Below, piece after piece: positions 20,428 to 30,434 of a stretch of DNA of 64,000 nt. A model generated the notes under the pieces. It did no database searches and was not told the origin of the DNA. It saw only the letters and a program-made list of their open reading frames with translations. Every line of letters begins with the position of its first letter. Position 1 is the stretch's first letter. The stretch covers positions 248,001-312,000 of the forward strand of contig NZ_FCNX02000010.1 of NCBI RefSeq assembly GCF_001544835.2, in the 5' to 3' direction. Made by a program: the position numbers and the translations under genes. The stretch is from Caballeronia fortuita. GTDB taxonomy: Bacteria > Pseudomonadota > Gammaproteobacteria > Burkholderiales > Burkholderiaceae.

Positions 20428-23400
20428 ATGAAACGAATGCTGTTTAACGCGACGCAGCAAGAGGAATTGCGCGTCGCCATCGTCGATGGGCAGAAGCTCA
20501 TCGATATCGACATCGAAACCGCCGGGCGCGAACAGCGCAAAGGCAATATCTACAAGGGAGTCGTCACCCGCATCGAGCCGTCGCTCGAAGCCTGCTTCGT
20601 CAACTACGGCGAAGACCGCCACGGCTTTCTGCCGTTCAAGGAAGTCGCCCGCCAGTATTTTCGCGACGGCGTCGAGATGCGCTCCGCGCGCATCCAGGAC
20701 GCACTGCGCGAAGGCCAGGAACTCATCGTTCAGGTCGAGAAGGAAGAGCGCGGCAACAAGGGCGCGGCGCTGACCACGTTCATTTCGCTCGCCGGCCGCT
20801 ACCTCGTGCTGATGCCGAACAACCCGCGCGGCGGCGGCGTCTCGCGCCGGATCGAAGGCGACGAGCGCCAGGAACTGCGCGAAACCATGGCGCAGCTCGA
20901 ATTGCCGGAAGGCATGAGCATCATCGCGCGTACGGCGGGTATCGGCCGTTCGGCTGAAGAGCTGCAGTGGGACCTGAACTACCTGATGCAACTGTGGCGC
21001 GCGATCGAAGCCGCGTCGCAAAGCGGCATCGCTGGCCAGCCGATGCTGATCTATCTCGAATCGAGCCTCGTCATCCGCGCGATTCGCGATTATTTCCAGC
21101 CGGATATCGGCGAAATTCTCATCGACACGACCGACATCCATGATCAGGCGCGCGCCTTCATGGAAATCGTGATGCCCGACAACCTCTCGAAGGTGAAGCG
21201 CTATCACGACGACGTGCCGCTCTTTTCGCGCTTCCAGATCGAGCATCAGATCGAAACCGCGTACTCGCGCACGGTGCCGCTGCCCTCGGGCGGCGCGATC
21301 GTGATCGATCACACCGAGGCGCTCGTCGCCATCGACGTGAACTCGGCGCGCGCGACCAAGGGCGCGGACATCGAGGAAACCGCGACGCGCACCAATCTCG
21401 AAGCCGCCGACGAAGTCGCGCGTCAGCTTCGTCTGCGCGATCTCGGCGGCCTGATCGTGATCGACTTCATCGACATGGAGTCGGCCAAGAGCCAGCGCGA
21501 AGTCGAGCAGCGTCTGAAAGACGCGCTGAAGCACGACCGCGCCCGCGTACAGATGGGCAAGATTTCGCGCTTCGGCCTGATGGAACTGTCGCGTCAGCGC
21601 CTGCGTCCGGCGCTCTCCGAAGGCAGCCACGTGACGTGCCCGCGTTGTAACGGCACGGGCCATATCCGCGATACCGAATCGTCCGCGCTGCAAGTGCTGC
21701 GGATCATTCAGGAAGAAGCGATGAAGGAAAACACCGCGGCGATCCATTGCCAGGTGCCGGTCGAGGTGACCGCCTTCCTGCTGAATGAAAAGCGCTCGGA
21801 AATCAACAAGATCGAGTCGCGCTTCAAGGTCAACGTCGTTCTGATCCCGAACAAGCATCTCGAGACGCCGCATTACAAGCTGGAACGCCTGCGTCACGAC
21901 GATGCACGTCTGGACGATCCGCGCGCGTCGTGGAAGATGGCCGTCGAAGCGGCGAGCGAACTGGAGTCGGAGACCGGCTACAGCAAGCGCACCGAGGAAG
22001 TGAAGCCGAAGCAGGAAGCGGCCGTAAAGGGCATCACGCCCGAAAAGCCCGCGCCGAGCGCGCCCGTGAAGCCCGCGCCGGTGGAAGCCGCGCCCGTCGT
22101 GGCGCCGGTCGCCGCGAGCGGCGGTTTCATCGCGTGGATCAAGAATCTGTTCGGCATCCAGCCCGCAGCGGCGCCCGCACCGGCACCGGTCGAGGCGCAA
22201 CCGGCCACGCGCGCACCGCGCGAGCGCGGTGAACGCACGGGCGGCGGCGATCGCAACCGCAATCGCCGCAGTGGCGGCCCCGGACGCGAAGGCGCGGCAG
22301 CAGGCGCGGCGCCGGGCGGCAATGGCACGGCGCGCCAGGGTGGCCGTCGTGAAGACCGCGAAGCGCGCGGCGGCCGTGAAGGGCGTGAGCTGCGCGAAGT
22401 CCGCGAGCCGCGCGAGGCTCGTGAACCGCGTGAGGCACGCGAGCCGCGTGAAGGCCGCGAAGCACGTGAAGCACGCGAACCGCGCGAGGCACGCGAGCCG
22501 CGTGAAGCGCGCGATCGCAACGCCGAACGCGCACCGCGTCCGGAAGGCGCCGAACGTCAGGAACGCCGCGAGCGCCCCGACCGTGGCGAACGCGCCGAGC
22601 GTGGCGAACGCGCCGAGCGTGGTGAGCGGCCGGATCGCGCGGAACGTGGCGAGCGTCGCAAGCCGCAACCGGAAGCCGCCGTCGAAGCACTGACGCAGGG
22701 CGAAACGGTGCCGTCGGAGATCGTCGAAACGGCGCAAGCCAACGCCGATGCGCAACTGGCCGGCATCGACGCAGCAGCCGATCAGGCTGCCGCACGCGAT
22801 GGCGAAGAGCGCCGTCGCCGTCGTCGTGGCCGTCGCGGCGGTCGTCGCGAGCGCGATGAAGATGGCATGACGGTGAATCACGCGGCCGATGTCGCGGAAG
22901 CGGAAGGTTCGGCGGAAAGCGTCTCGGCGCAAGTCGGCGTGTTCGATGCGGAAGCCGCGCAGGAAGCGGCCGCGCGTCGCGAAACGCGCCCTGCCGCGCC
23001 GCAGCCGGTCGAGCAATCGGTGACGCAGCCTGCGGAACAGACCTTTGCTCAGCCAGTCGAGGCCAAGGCGCATGAACAAGCGCCCGCCGCAACCGCAGCA
23101 ACGGAAGAAGCACCGGTCGCCAAGGCCGCCGAAACCGAGCCGTTCGAACTGAAGGCGCAATCGCCCGAGCCGACGAACTTCGATCTCTTCGCCAAGCCCG
23201 CTCCGGCGCCGGCGGTCGAAAATCCGTTTGGACCGTCGCCGAAGGTTGCCGAGACGAGTTCGGCCGATCCGTTCGCACCCGCGCCTGTCGCATCCGAAGA
23301 GCCGAAGCCGGTGGAAACACAGCCGGCGCACGTCGAGCACGTCGAGCACGTCGAAAAAGTCGAGCACGTCGAGCCTGTCGCAGCCGTATCCGACGCGCCC

Positions 23401-23775
23401 GCCGAGATCGCCGAGCCGGTGAAAACGGCGGCAGTCGCGCCGACGCCGGAAGCGACGGCCGTCGAACCGGTGACGCCGGTTGCAAGCGCGCAAGCGCAAG
23501 CAGAAGCGCCGGCCGCCATCGTCGAAGAGCCGGTGAAGCCTGCCGCTCCCGCCGCGCCCGCGACGTCGACGCCGATCGCAGCCGAAGCCCTGCAACCGAT
23601 GCTGGAGCGCGCGGGCCTCGTCTGGGTGAACACCGACGAAGGCAAGCTGCGCGAAGCGAACGCAGCCGCCGCGCGCGAGCCGGCAGCGGCGCGCGTGCCG
23701 CGCGAGCGCAAGGCGCTTCCGCCGGCCGACACCACGCCGATGCAGCAAGTGGAAACCAGCAAGCACGTCCACTAA
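20428..23775 (+). CDS. rne: Ribonuclease E
   Basis: Endonuclease that initiates mRNA decay and processes rRNA and tRNA. The 1115-residue protein matches E. coli numbering in its catalytic half: an S1 domain (about 38-118), Asp303 and Asp346 (AIDVNSA, IVIDFIDME) and the zinc-link Cys404 and Cys407 (CPRCNGTG). After about residue 530 the C-terminal half is low-complexity: Pro/Ala stretches, an Arg-Glu repeat region (about 640-760), an RRRRGRRGGRR cluster near 795, then acidic Ala/Glu/Val-rich sequence. It is the presumed degradosome scaffold. The gene ends at a strong terminator. Confidence 0.97.
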   Translation: MKRMLFNATQQEELRVAIVDGQKLIDIDIETAGREQRKGNIYKGVVTRIEPSLEACFVNYGEDRHGFLPFKEVARQYFRDGVEMRSARIQDALREGQELIVQVEKEERGNKGAALTTFISLAGRYLVLMPNNPRGGGVSRRIEGDERQELRETMAQLELPEGMSIIARTAGIGRSAEELQWDLNYLMQLWRAIEAASQSGIAGQPMLIYLESSLVIRAIRDYFQPDIGEILIDTTDIHDQARAFMEIVMPDNLSKVKRYHDDVPLFSRFQIEHQIETAYSRTVPLPSGGAIVIDHTEALVAIDVNSARATKGADIEETATRTNLEAADEVARQLRLRDLGGLIVIDFIDMESAKSQREVEQRLKDALKHDRARVQMGKISRFGLMELSRQRLRPALSEGSHVTCPRCNGTGHIRDTESSALQVLRIIQEEAMKENTAAIHCQVPVEVTAFLLNEKRSEINKIESRFKVNVVLIPNKHLETPHYKLERLRHDDARLDDPRASWKMAVEAASELESETGYSKRTEEVKPKQEAAVKGITPEKPAPSAPVKPAPVEAAPVVAPVAASGGFIAWIKNLFGIQPAAAPAPAPVEAQPATRAPRERGERTGGGDRNRNRRSGGPGREGAAAGAAPGGNGTARQGGRREDREARGGREGRELREVREPREAREPREAREPREGREAREAREPREAREPREARDRNAERAPRPEGAERQERRERPDRGERAERGERAERGERPDRAERGERRKPQPEAAVEALTQGETVPSEIVETAQANADAQLAGIDAAADQAAARDGEERRRRRRGRRGGRRERDEDGMTVNHAADVAEAEGSAESVSAQVGVFDAEAAQEAAARRETRPAAPQPVEQSVTQPAEQTFAQPVEAKAHEQAPAATAATEEAPVAKAAETEPFELKAQSPEPTNFDLFAKPAPAPAVENPFGPSPKVAETSSADPFAPAPVASEEPKPVETQPAHVEHVEHVEKVEHVEPVAAVSDAPAEIAEPVKTAAVAPTPEATAVEPVTPVASAQAQAEAPAAIVEEPVKPAAPAAPATSTPIAAEALQPMLERAGLVWVNTDEGKLREANAAAAREPAAARVPRERKALPPADTTPMQQVETSKHVH
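22390..22660 (+). repeat. Arg-Glu-rich degenerate repeats inside rne
   Basis: Degenerate repeats encode Arg-Glu-Pro-Arg-Glu-Ala units (about seven), followed by repeated Glu-Arg-Gly-Glu-Arg-Ala units, two of them nearly identical 18-base copies around 22580-22620. They lie in the RNA-binding, disordered half of RNase E. These are protein-coding low-complexity repeats, not a CRISPR. Confidence 0.85.
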
Positions 23776-23820
23776 GCGTGCGTGGGTGACCGGTTCGCTC
23801 CAACGAACCGGATAGATAAA

Positions 23821-23854
23821 ACGCCATCGATTCCATATCGATGGCGTTTTTTTT
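23821..23854 (+). terminator. Strong intrinsic terminator of rne
   Basis: An 11-bp perfect stem (ACGCCATCGAT / ATCGATGGCGT) with loop TCCAT is followed by seven or more T residues. A second, separate hairpin (CCGGTTCG, loop CTCCAA, CGAACCGG) lies just upstream at 23790-23811 in the 3' untranslated region. Confidence 0.92.
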
Positions 23855-23990
23855 GTCCCAGGCAACTTGCCACTGCGGGAAAACCGCGACTCCGTCACAG
23901 CGCGTCTCAAAGCCCTGGTTCCGCTAGAATGGAACGACTCAACCATTATTCGAACAAGGCCGCAGCGGCCGAGCCGATCCCCGAGCACTC

Positions 23991-25097
23991 ATGTCCCGAC
24001 GCATCATTCCTCTCGCCGATGTCAGCGCGCTCCCGGATATTTCCGGCGTCGCGGCGTCGCCGTCCGGGTTGCTCACCGACACCCTGGCGCGCCCGTTACG
24101 CGATCTGCGCATCTCGGTGACGGACCGCTGCAACTTCCGCTGCGTGTACTGCATGCCGCGCGAAGTGTTCGACAAGGACTACCAGTTCCTCCCGCACGCC
24201 GCCCTGCTCTCGTTCGAGGAAATCGAACGGCTCGCGCGCGTGTTCGTCGCGCATGGCGTCGAGAAGATCCGTTTGACGGGCGGCGAGCCGCTATTGCGCA
24301 AGAACATCGAATTCCTGATCGAGCGGCTTGCGCTCCTGCGCACGCCCGAAGGCCGTCCGCTCGACCTCACGCTCACCACCAACGGCTCGCTGCTCGCGCG
24401 AAAGGCGCGGTCGCTGAAAGACGCGGGCTTGTCGCGCGTGACGGTGAGTCTCGACGCCCTCGACGATGCTCTTTTTCGCCGCATGAACGACGCCGATTTC
24501 GCCGTCGCCGACGTGCTGGACGGCATCGAAACGGCGCAGGCCGCTGGGCTCGATCCGATCAAGGTGAACATGGTCGTGAAGCGCGGCACGAACGACCAGG
24601 AAATCGTGCCGATGGCGCGCCACTTCAAAGGCAGCGGCGCGGTCCTGCGCTTCATCGAATATATGGATGTCGGCGCGTCGAACGGCTGGAACATGAGCGA
24701 AGTGCTGCCGTCGGCGCAGGTGATCGAGCGCATCGGCGCGCACTTTCCGCTGGAACCGCTCGAAGCCCACACCGCTGCGGAAACCGCGCAGCGCTGGGCG
24801 TATCGGGACGGCGGCGGTGAAATCGGCGTCATCTCCAGCGTGACGCGCGCGTTCTGCGACTCGTGCACGCGCGCGCGGCTGTCGACGGAAGGCAAGCTCT
24901 ACCTCTGCCTTTTCGCCGTGGCCGGTCACGATCTGCGCGGGCTGATCCGCAGCGGCGCCAGCGACGAGGACGTCGCCACTGCCATCGCGCGTATCTGGGA
25001 AGCGCGGGGCGACCGCTACTCGCAACTGCGCGGCAGCGCATCGGCGCCGTCGCGCGAGGATGCGCGTCGCGTCGAGATGTCCTACATCGGCGGCTGA
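23991..25097 (+). CDS. moaA: GTP 3',8-cyclase MoaA
   Basis: Radical-SAM enzyme for the first step of molybdenum cofactor synthesis. The 368-residue protein has the N-terminal cluster Cys47, Cys51, Cys54 (CNFRCVYC) and the C-terminal GTP-binding cluster Cys289, Cys292, Cys306 ([15 protein letters not shown]). LTGGEPLLR is present. The protein ends with the essential Gly-Gly pair (SYIGG). It heads a moaA-mobA-moeA operon. Confidence 0.97.
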   Translation: MSRRIIPLADVSALPDISGVAASPSGLLTDTLARPLRDLRISVTDRCNFRCVYCMPREVFDKDYQFLPHAALLSFEEIERLARVFVAHGVEKIRLTGGEPLLRKNIEFLIERLALLRTPEGRPLDLTLTTNGSLLARKARSLKDAGLSRVTVSLDALDDALFRRMNDADFAVADVLDGIETAQAAGLDPIKVNMVVKRGTNDQEIVPMARHFKGSGAVLRFIEYMDVGASNGWNMSEVLPSAQVIERIGAHFPLEPLEAHTAAETAQRWAYRDGGGEIGVISSVTRAFCDSCTRARLSTEGKLYLCLFAVAGHDLRGLIRSGASDEDVATAIARIWEARGDRYSQLRGSASAPSREDARRVEMSYIGG

Positions 25098-25113
25098 GCG
25101 CAGCGGATCGTTC

Positions 25114-25734
25114 GTGCCGATCATCCATACATCGTCCAGCGTTACCGCGCTCGTGCTCGCGGGCGGGCGCGGCTCGCGCATGGGCGGCGTCGACAAAGGC
25201 ATGCAGCACTTCCACGGCGAGCCGCTCGCCCTGCACGTGCTGCGGCGCATCGCGCCCCAGGCGGGCGCGGTGCTGATCAGCGCAAACCGGTCGATCGAAG
25301 AATACGAGCGCATCGGCGCACCGTTCGGAGCGCGCGTCGTCACCGATGCGCGGGCGGACTATCCTGGACCGCTCGCCGGCATTGCCGCCGCGCTGCACGC
25401 CGCCTCGACCGAATTCGTCCTCACCGCGCCGTGCGACGCCCCGTTCCTCGACGCACACATCGGCGCTGCGCTGATGCAATCGCTCGACACGCACGGCGGC
25501 AGCGTTGCGTATGCGGCAACAATCGATGCGTCGGGCGAGGTCACGGCGCATCCGGTTTTCGCGCTTCTGCGCGCGTCGCTCGCCGACGATCTCGACGCCT
25601 GGCTCGACGCCGGAGAACGCAAGGTCCGCGCGTGGTACGCGCGCCACAAGGCGCTGGAAGTCCGATTTCACGACGAACGCGCGTTTTACAATATCAATGA
25701 TTTACAGCAGCTTGCCGATCTGCAACGCCGCTGA
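25114..25734 (+). CDS. mobA: Molybdenum cofactor guanylyltransferase
   Basis: Attaches GMP to molybdopterin for the MGD cofactor. The nucleotidyltransferase signature LVLAGGRGSRMGGVDKGM is near the N terminus, with TAPCDAPFLD near residue 100. I chose the GTG at 25114, 16 bp after moaA, giving 206 residues. An ATG at 25060 would overlap moaA and add 18 unconserved residues. The Shine-Dalgarno is weak for either, so the start is uncertain. Confidence 0.9.
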   Translation: MPIIHTSSSVTALVLAGGRGSRMGGVDKGMQHFHGEPLALHVLRRIAPQAGAVLISANRSIEEYERIGAPFGARVVTDARADYPGPLAGIAAALHAASTEFVLTAPCDAPFLDAHIGAALMQSLDTHGGSVAYAATIDASGEVTAHPVFALLRASLADDLDAWLDAGERKVRAWYARHKALEVRFHDERAFYNINDLQQLADLQRR

Positions 25735-25848
25735 TTCATTCGACTCGACAGTTCGTTCATGTTCACGTCCGCTACCGCGGGCGCTCAACCACCGCGCGGC
25801 CTCGAGGCTGCTCCTTCGCCGGACACCGGCCGCGTTCCACGCAGATTC

Positions 25849-27153
25849 ATGACCACGCCCAAGGAATTTTCCGCCTGCGTCGCCCACTACGATCCGAATG
25901 CGCTGCCCGTCGATGCGGCGCAGGAAATCGTGCGTCAGTGGGCCTTGCCGCGCGCGCGGGATACGAAAGTCGAGCGCGTGGGCCTGCATGACGCGCTCGA
26001 CCGCGTGCTCGCCGAGGACGTGATCTCGCCCATCGACGTGCCCGCATACGATAATTCCGCGATGGACGGCTACGCGTTTTCCGGCGAAGTGCTCTCGCGC
26101 GGCGATGCGACGGTCGATCTGACGGTCGCGGGCACCGCGCTCGCGGGCCGGCCGTTCGAGCGCGCGCCGGATGCGGGCCAGTGCGTGCGCATCATGACGG
26201 GCGCGCTCATTCCGCCGGGCTGCGACACGGTCGTGCCGCAGGAACTCGTCGCGCGCGAAGGCGATGCAATCCGCTTCGCGACGGCGACGATCCGCGCGGG
26301 CCAGAACCGTCGCCTTTCGGGCGAGGATCTCGCGAAGGGCAAGCCCGCGCTTTTCGCGGGACGCGTCGTGCGTGCATCGGACCTTGGTTCGCTCGCATCG
26401 CTCGGCATCGGCGAAGTTTCAGTCCGCAAGCGCATAACCGTCGCGTTCTTTTCGACGGGCGACGAATTGCGCTCGGTCGGCGAACCGCTGGACGCCGGCA
26501 GCCTCTACGACAGCAATCGCTACACGCTCTTCGCGATGCTCAAACGGCTCGGCGTGCACACGGTCGATCTCGGCATCGTGCGCGACGACCGCGCGTCGCT
26601 CGAAAAGGCGCTGCGCCAGGCGACGCAAAGCGCCGATGTCGTCATCAGTTCGGGCGGCGTGTCCGTCGGCGATGCGGACTTCACGCGCGAGCTGATGAAT
26701 TCGCTCGGCGACGTCGCCTTCTGGAAGATCGCGATGCGCCCGGGCCGCCCGCTCGCGTTCGGCCGCCTCTGGTCGGGCGAACGCGCGGGCACGGGCGAAT
26801 CGGCGCTGTTCTTCGGCTTGCCGGGCAATCCGGTCGCGGTGATGGCAACGTTCTACTTCGTCGTGCGCGAGGCGCTGCTGGCGATGTCGGGCGCGACGCG
26901 CGCACCGCTCACGGTCGTTCGCGCGCGCGCCGCCGAGCCGATGAAAAAGCGCGCCGGCCGCACCGAATTCCAGCGCGGCATCGCAACGCGCGACGAAGAA
27001 GGCCGCTATCGCGTCGTCACGACTGGCCCGCAGGGTTCCGGCGTGCTGAGTTCGATGAGCAATGCCAACTGCTTCATCGTGCTCGAACACGCGCGCGGCG
27101 ACGTCGATGCCGGCGACGAAGTCGAAATCGTGCCGTTCGACGGCCTGATCTGA
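25849..27153 (+). CDS. moeA: Molybdopterin molybdenumtransferase MoeA
   Basis: Inserts molybdate into adenylated molybdopterin. The 434-residue product has the family motifs AYDNSAMDGYAF (about residue 65), PQELV, FSTGDELRSVG, SSGGVSVGDADF and GLPGNPVAVMATF. The frame reaches upstream to 25759, but the ATG at 25849 (MTTPKEFSACVAHYDPNALPV) gives the family-type N terminus. It follows mobA by 114 bp. Confidence 0.96.
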   Translation: MTTPKEFSACVAHYDPNALPVDAAQEIVRQWALPRARDTKVERVGLHDALDRVLAEDVISPIDVPAYDNSAMDGYAFSGEVLSRGDATVDLTVAGTALAGRPFERAPDAGQCVRIMTGALIPPGCDTVVPQELVAREGDAIRFATATIRAGQNRRLSGEDLAKGKPALFAGRVVRASDLGSLASLGIGEVSVRKRITVAFFSTGDELRSVGEPLDAGSLYDSNRYTLFAMLKRLGVHTVDLGIVRDDRASLEKALRQATQSADVVISSGGVSVGDADFTRELMNSLGDVAFWKIAMRPGRPLAFGRLWSGERAGTGESALFFGLPGNPVAVMATFYFVVREALLAMSGATRAPLTVVRARAAEPMKKRAGRTEFQRGIATRDEEGRYRVVTTGPQGSGVLSSMSNANCFIVLEHARGDVDAGDEVEIVPFDGLI

Positions 27154-27219
27154 TCTGGCGTCACAAACGGATGTCGCCAGTGCAAACATTCCTACATCGA
27201 TAGACGGGGCTTTCCTTCC

Positions 27220-27495
27220 ATGAAAAAGCAGATCTCATTCATCGCACCGGGACAGACTGCCAAGGCGCTGATCCTCGTGTATCTGACCTTCAGCGTGCCC
27301 ATCGTGCTGCTCGGCGTGGTGGTCGCGTTCGTGCGATTCGGCTCGGTGGAAGTGAGCACGGTCACGAGCGCGCTGCTGCTCAACGCGATTCTCGGCTTCA
27401 TCCTGCTGTGGATCGCGTGCCACGCGTACAACTGGGTGGCCTCGCGCTTCGGCGGCATCGAAATCGTGTTGTCCGACGCGCCGGAGGAAGCGTGA
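27220..27495 (+). CDS. Small membrane protein of unknown function
   Basis: A 91-residue product with two predicted membrane helices (about residues 15-37, ILVYLTFSVPIVLLGVVVAF, and 49-66, LLLNAILGFILLWIACHAY). A short polar N terminus and an acidic C terminus follow the pattern of small inner-membrane proteins. I do not recognise a family. It follows moeA by 66 bp and overlaps the GNAT start by four bases (GTGA), so it is co-translated with the acetyltransferase. Confidence 0.8.
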   Translation: MKKQISFIAPGQTAKALILVYLTFSVPIVLLGVVVAFVRFGSVEVSTVTSALLLNAILGFILLWIACHAYNWVASRFGGIEIVLSDAPEEA

Positions 27496-27971
27496 GCGCC
27501 CCGCTCATTCGCGCGGCCACGCCCGCCGACGTCGCCGCGATTTTCGCGCTGATGTACGAACTCGCGGAGTTCGAGAAGCTCACGCACCTGTTCATCGCGA
27601 CGGAAGAAGGCGTGCATGACGCGCTGTTCGGCGCGCGTCCGGCGGCCGAAGCGCTCGTCGCGGAAGTCGAAGGCGAAGTCGTCAGCTACGCGCTTTTCTT
27701 CCAGAACTTCTCGACCTTCCTCGGCAAGCGCGGCCTGTATCTCGAAGATCTTTACGTGCGTCCGTCGATGCGCGGCAGCGGTCTCGGCACGCTGATGCTG
27801 AAGCAACTCGCCGCGCTCGCGGTCGAGCGTCAGTGCGGCCGCTTCGAGTGGTCGGTGCTCGACTGGAACCAGAATGCCATCGACTTCTACGAGAAGATGG
27901 GCGCGACGGTGCTGCCCGACTGGCGCATCGTGCGCGTGACGGGCGAGCCGCTCGAACGCCTCGCCTCGTAA
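27492..27971 (+). CDS. GNAT-family N-acetyltransferase
   Basis: A 159-residue acetyltransferase starting at GTG 27492 (MSAPLIRAATPADVAAIFAL). The acetyl-CoA loop is RGSGLGTLMLKQLA and the C-terminal WNQNAIDFYEKMGA is the GNAT motif B region. The sequence YLEDLYVRPSMRGSGLG resembles the spermidine/diamine acetyltransferase subgroup, but the substrate is not proven. The GTG overlaps the previous stop. It ends 13 bp before the converging rmuC. Confidence 0.9.
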   Translation: MSAPLIRAATPADVAAIFALMYELAEFEKLTHLFIATEEGVHDALFGARPAAEALVAEVEGEVVSYALFFQNFSTFLGKRGLYLEDLYVRPSMRGSGLGTLMLKQLAALAVERQCGRFEWSVLDWNQNAIDFYEKMGATVLPDWRIVRVTGEPLERLAS

Positions 27972-27984
27972 CGCGTCTTTCAGT

Positions 27985-29445
27985 TCAAGGCTCGTCGTCG
28001 CCTTCGGGCGATGACGCATCGCCGAGGACATCGCCCAGCAACCCCGCCGCCTGTTCTCCCGGCAACGCCTCGACATCGCGCAGGCGCTTGCCCATCTGCC
28101 GCGTGCGCGTCTGCGCCAATTCGATCGATCGCGTGACGGTTTCGAGCTGCGACTTGGTTTTGGCCAGCACGTCGCCGAACTTGCCGAACTCGGTCTTCAC
28201 CGCGCCGAGCACCTGCCACACCTCGCTCGAACGCTTCTCGATGGCGAGCGTGCGAAAGCCCATCTGCAAGCTGTTGAGGAGCGCGGTCAGCGTGGTCGGC
28301 CCGGCGACGGTCACGCGGAACTCGCGCTGCAACGAATCGGTCAGGCCCGGACGGCGCAGCACTTCGGCGTAGAGCCCTTCGGTCGGCAGGAAAAGCAGCG
28401 CGAAGTCGGTCGTGTAGGGCGGCGCGACATATTTCTGCGCGATCGACTTCGCTTCCGCGCGCAAACGGCCTTCCAGCGCGCGCGACGCATCCTCGACGCC
28501 CACCGGGTCCGCGCGATCCTGCGCATCGATCAGGCGTTCGTAGTCTTCGCGCGGAAACTTCGCGTCGATCGGCAGCCAGACGGGCGTGGCCGCATCGCCC
28601 GGCGCGCCAGGCGCGTCGTGACGACCCGGCAGCCTGACCGCGAACTCGACGCGCTCGTTGCTCTTCGGAATCGTCGCGACGTTCTTCGCGTACTGGTCGG
28701 GCGTCAGCAACTGCTCCAGCAGCGCTTCGAGCTGCACTTCGCCCCAGATGCCGCGCGTCTTGACGTTGGTCAGCACTTTCTTCAGATCGCCGACGCCCGC
28801 AGCAAGCGTCTGCATCTCGCCGAGCCCACGATGCACCTGCTCGAGCCTCTCCGACACGAGCCTGAACGATTCGCCGAGCCGTTGCTCCAGCGTCGCGTGA
28901 AGCTTCTCGTCGACGGTGCGCCGCATTTCCTCGAGCTTCGTCGCGTTGTTGGCCTCGATGTCCTTCAGGCGCGCTTCGAGTGTCGCGCGGACTTCGCCGA
29001 GCCGCCGCTCGTTCGCTTCGGACAACTGCGCGAGATGCAGCGAGATCGAATCGGCGAAGCGCTTGAGTGCATTGCCCTGCTCCTCGCGCGCCTGCTGGCT
29101 CTGTTGCGCGAGTTGCTGCGCGAGCGCATCGAACTGCGCGTTCTGCACGTTCGACATGTTCGCCAGTTGCGTCGACAAAGTCTGATGGAATTGCGTGAAG
29201 CCGCTTTGCGATTCCATCCGCGACACGCGCGCGCTCTCCGCGATATCGCCGCGCAGCCCGCGTTCGAGCCGCTCCTGCGCGCGCGCGTGGGCCTCGCCCA
29301 TGTCGTTGACGCGGTCGGTGAGCGCTTCGAACTCGTCGAAGATGACCGCGTTCGAGTTGCGCCGCATCGACATGACGAGCGCGACGAGCGCGATTACCAG
29401 CGCGATCGCCAGCACGGCGAGCGCGCCAACCAGCAATTCCATCAT
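27985..29445 (-). CDS. rmuC: DNA recombination protein RmuC homologue
   Basis: A 486-residue protein with an N-terminal membrane helix (residues 3-25), a long coiled coil (about 40-220, with many Gln, Arg and Glu heptads) and the RmuC nuclease-like domain (WGEVQLEALLEQLL, LPIDAKFPREDYERL, LLFLPTEGLYAEVL). RmuC limits inversion rearrangements and has been linked to phage defence in other work. Its ATG overlaps the dehydrogenase stop by four bases. Confidence 0.94.
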   Translation of the reverse strand: MMELLVGALAVLAIALVIALVALVMSMRRNSNAVIFDEFEALTDRVNDMGEAHARAQERLERGLRGDIAESARVSRMESQSGFTQFHQTLSTQLANMSNVQNAQFDALAQQLAQQSQQAREEQGNALKRFADSISLHLAQLSEANERRLGEVRATLEARLKDIEANNATKLEEMRRTVDEKLHATLEQRLGESFRLVSERLEQVHRGLGEMQTLAAGVGDLKKVLTNVKTRGIWGEVQLEALLEQLLTPDQYAKNVATIPKSNERVEFAVRLPGRHDAPGAPGDAATPVWLPIDAKFPREDYERLIDAQDRADPVGVEDASRALEGRLRAEAKSIAQKYVAPPYTTDFALLFLPTEGLYAEVLRRPGLTDSLQREFRVTVAGPTTLTALLNSLQMGFRTLAIEKRSSEVWQVLGAVKTEFGKFGDVLAKTKSQLETVTRSIELAQTRTRQMGKRLRDVEALPGEQAAGLLGDVLGDASSPEGDDEP

Positions 29446-30425
29446 TTCTTCAGTACGTCCGGATTGATCGGGTTCGGCGGATTGCCGGCGCGCGGTCCTT
29501 CACCGAGCGCGGCGATGAGGTTGTCGGCCGTGAGATTGGCCATTGCGCGGCGCGTGGCTTCCGTCGCGCTCGCGATATGCGGCGTCAGCACGACGTTGTC
29601 GAGCAGCAGGAAATCCGGATTGAACTTCGGCTCGCCCTCGAAGACATCGACGCCTGCAGCCGCGATGCGCTTGTCGCGCAAGGCCGCGATCAGCGCCGCA
29701 TCGTCGACGATGCCGCCGCGCGCGATATTCGTGAGCGTTGCCGTCGGCTTCATCAGCGCGAGCTCGGGCGCGCCGATCGTGTGATGGCTCTCCTTCGAAT
29801 AAGGCACGACGAGCACGACATGATCCGCGCGCCTGAGCAAGTCTTCCTTCGACGCATACTCGGCGTTCAGCTCGCGTTCGATCTCCTGCGCGACCCGCGA
29901 GCGGTTGTGATACATCACGCGCATGTTGAAGCCGGCCGCCCGCCGAGCGAGCGCCTGCCCGATGCGCCCCATGCCGATCACGCCGAGCGTCGAGCCGTAC
30001 ACATCGGTGCCGAGGAACGAATCGAAGGACCATTTCTCCCATTTGCCCGCGCGCAGGAAATGTTCGGATTCGGTGACGCGCCGCGCTGCCGCCATCATCA
30101 GCGCCCAGCCGAAATCGGCGGTGGTTTCGTTCAGCACGTTCGGCGTGTTGGTGCCGAGCACGCCATGCGCGTCGAACGCGTGCATGTCGAAGTTGTTGTA
30201 GCCGACCGCCATGTTCGACACGACCTTCAGATTCGGCGCGCCCGCCAGTTCCTTGTCGCCGACCGATTCGCCCGCCGTGAAGGCGCCGTCCTTGTCGGCG
30301 AGACGGCGCGCGAATTCTTCCTGCGGGAGCACGTCGCCGCGATTCACGTCGACATCGAAATACTGTTGCAGGCGCTCGATCACATCGGGAAAGGTGGGAC
30401 GCGCTACCAGCACTTTCTTCTTCAT
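29442..30425 (-). CDS. D-2-hydroxyacid dehydrogenase (glyoxylate/hydroxypyruvate reductase type)
   Basis: A 327-residue NAD(P)-dependent dehydrogenase. The Rossmann motif is GMGRIGQALARRAAGF and the catalytic residues are in NIARGGIVDDAAL (Arg), GVDVFEGEP (Glu) and LTPHIASAT (His). It resembles GhrB/TkrA, which reduces glyoxylate, hydroxypyruvate or 2-ketogluconate. Its neighbours (LUD protein, antiporter) suggest organic-acid metabolism. The exact substrate cannot be read from sequence. Confidence 0.93.
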   Translation of the reverse strand: MKKKVLVARPTFPDVIERLQQYFDVDVNRGDVLPQEEFARRLADKDGAFTAGESVGDKELAGAPNLKVVSNMAVGYNNFDMHAFDAHGVLGTNTPNVLNETTADFGWALMMAAARRVTESEHFLRAGKWEKWSFDSFLGTDVYGSTLGVIGMGRIGQALARRAAGFNMRVMYHNRSRVAQEIERELNAEYASKEDLLRRADHVVLVVPYSKESHHTIGAPELALMKPTATLTNIARGGIVDDAALIAALRDKRIAAAGVDVFEGEPKFNPDFLLLDNVVLTPHIASATEATRRAMANLTADNLIAALGEGPRAGNPPNPINPDVLKK

Positions 30426-30434
30426 CGGTTGCTC

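Noticed and set aside
22390-22660. Repeat cluster resembling a CRISPR-like array
   Set aside because: The repeats are short, degenerate, in frame with rne, without unique spacers.
19684-23988. 1434-residue open frame antisense to rne
   Set aside because: It is a shadow of RNase E caused by high GC3; composition is Arg/Ala/His-rich without domains, and rne is certain.
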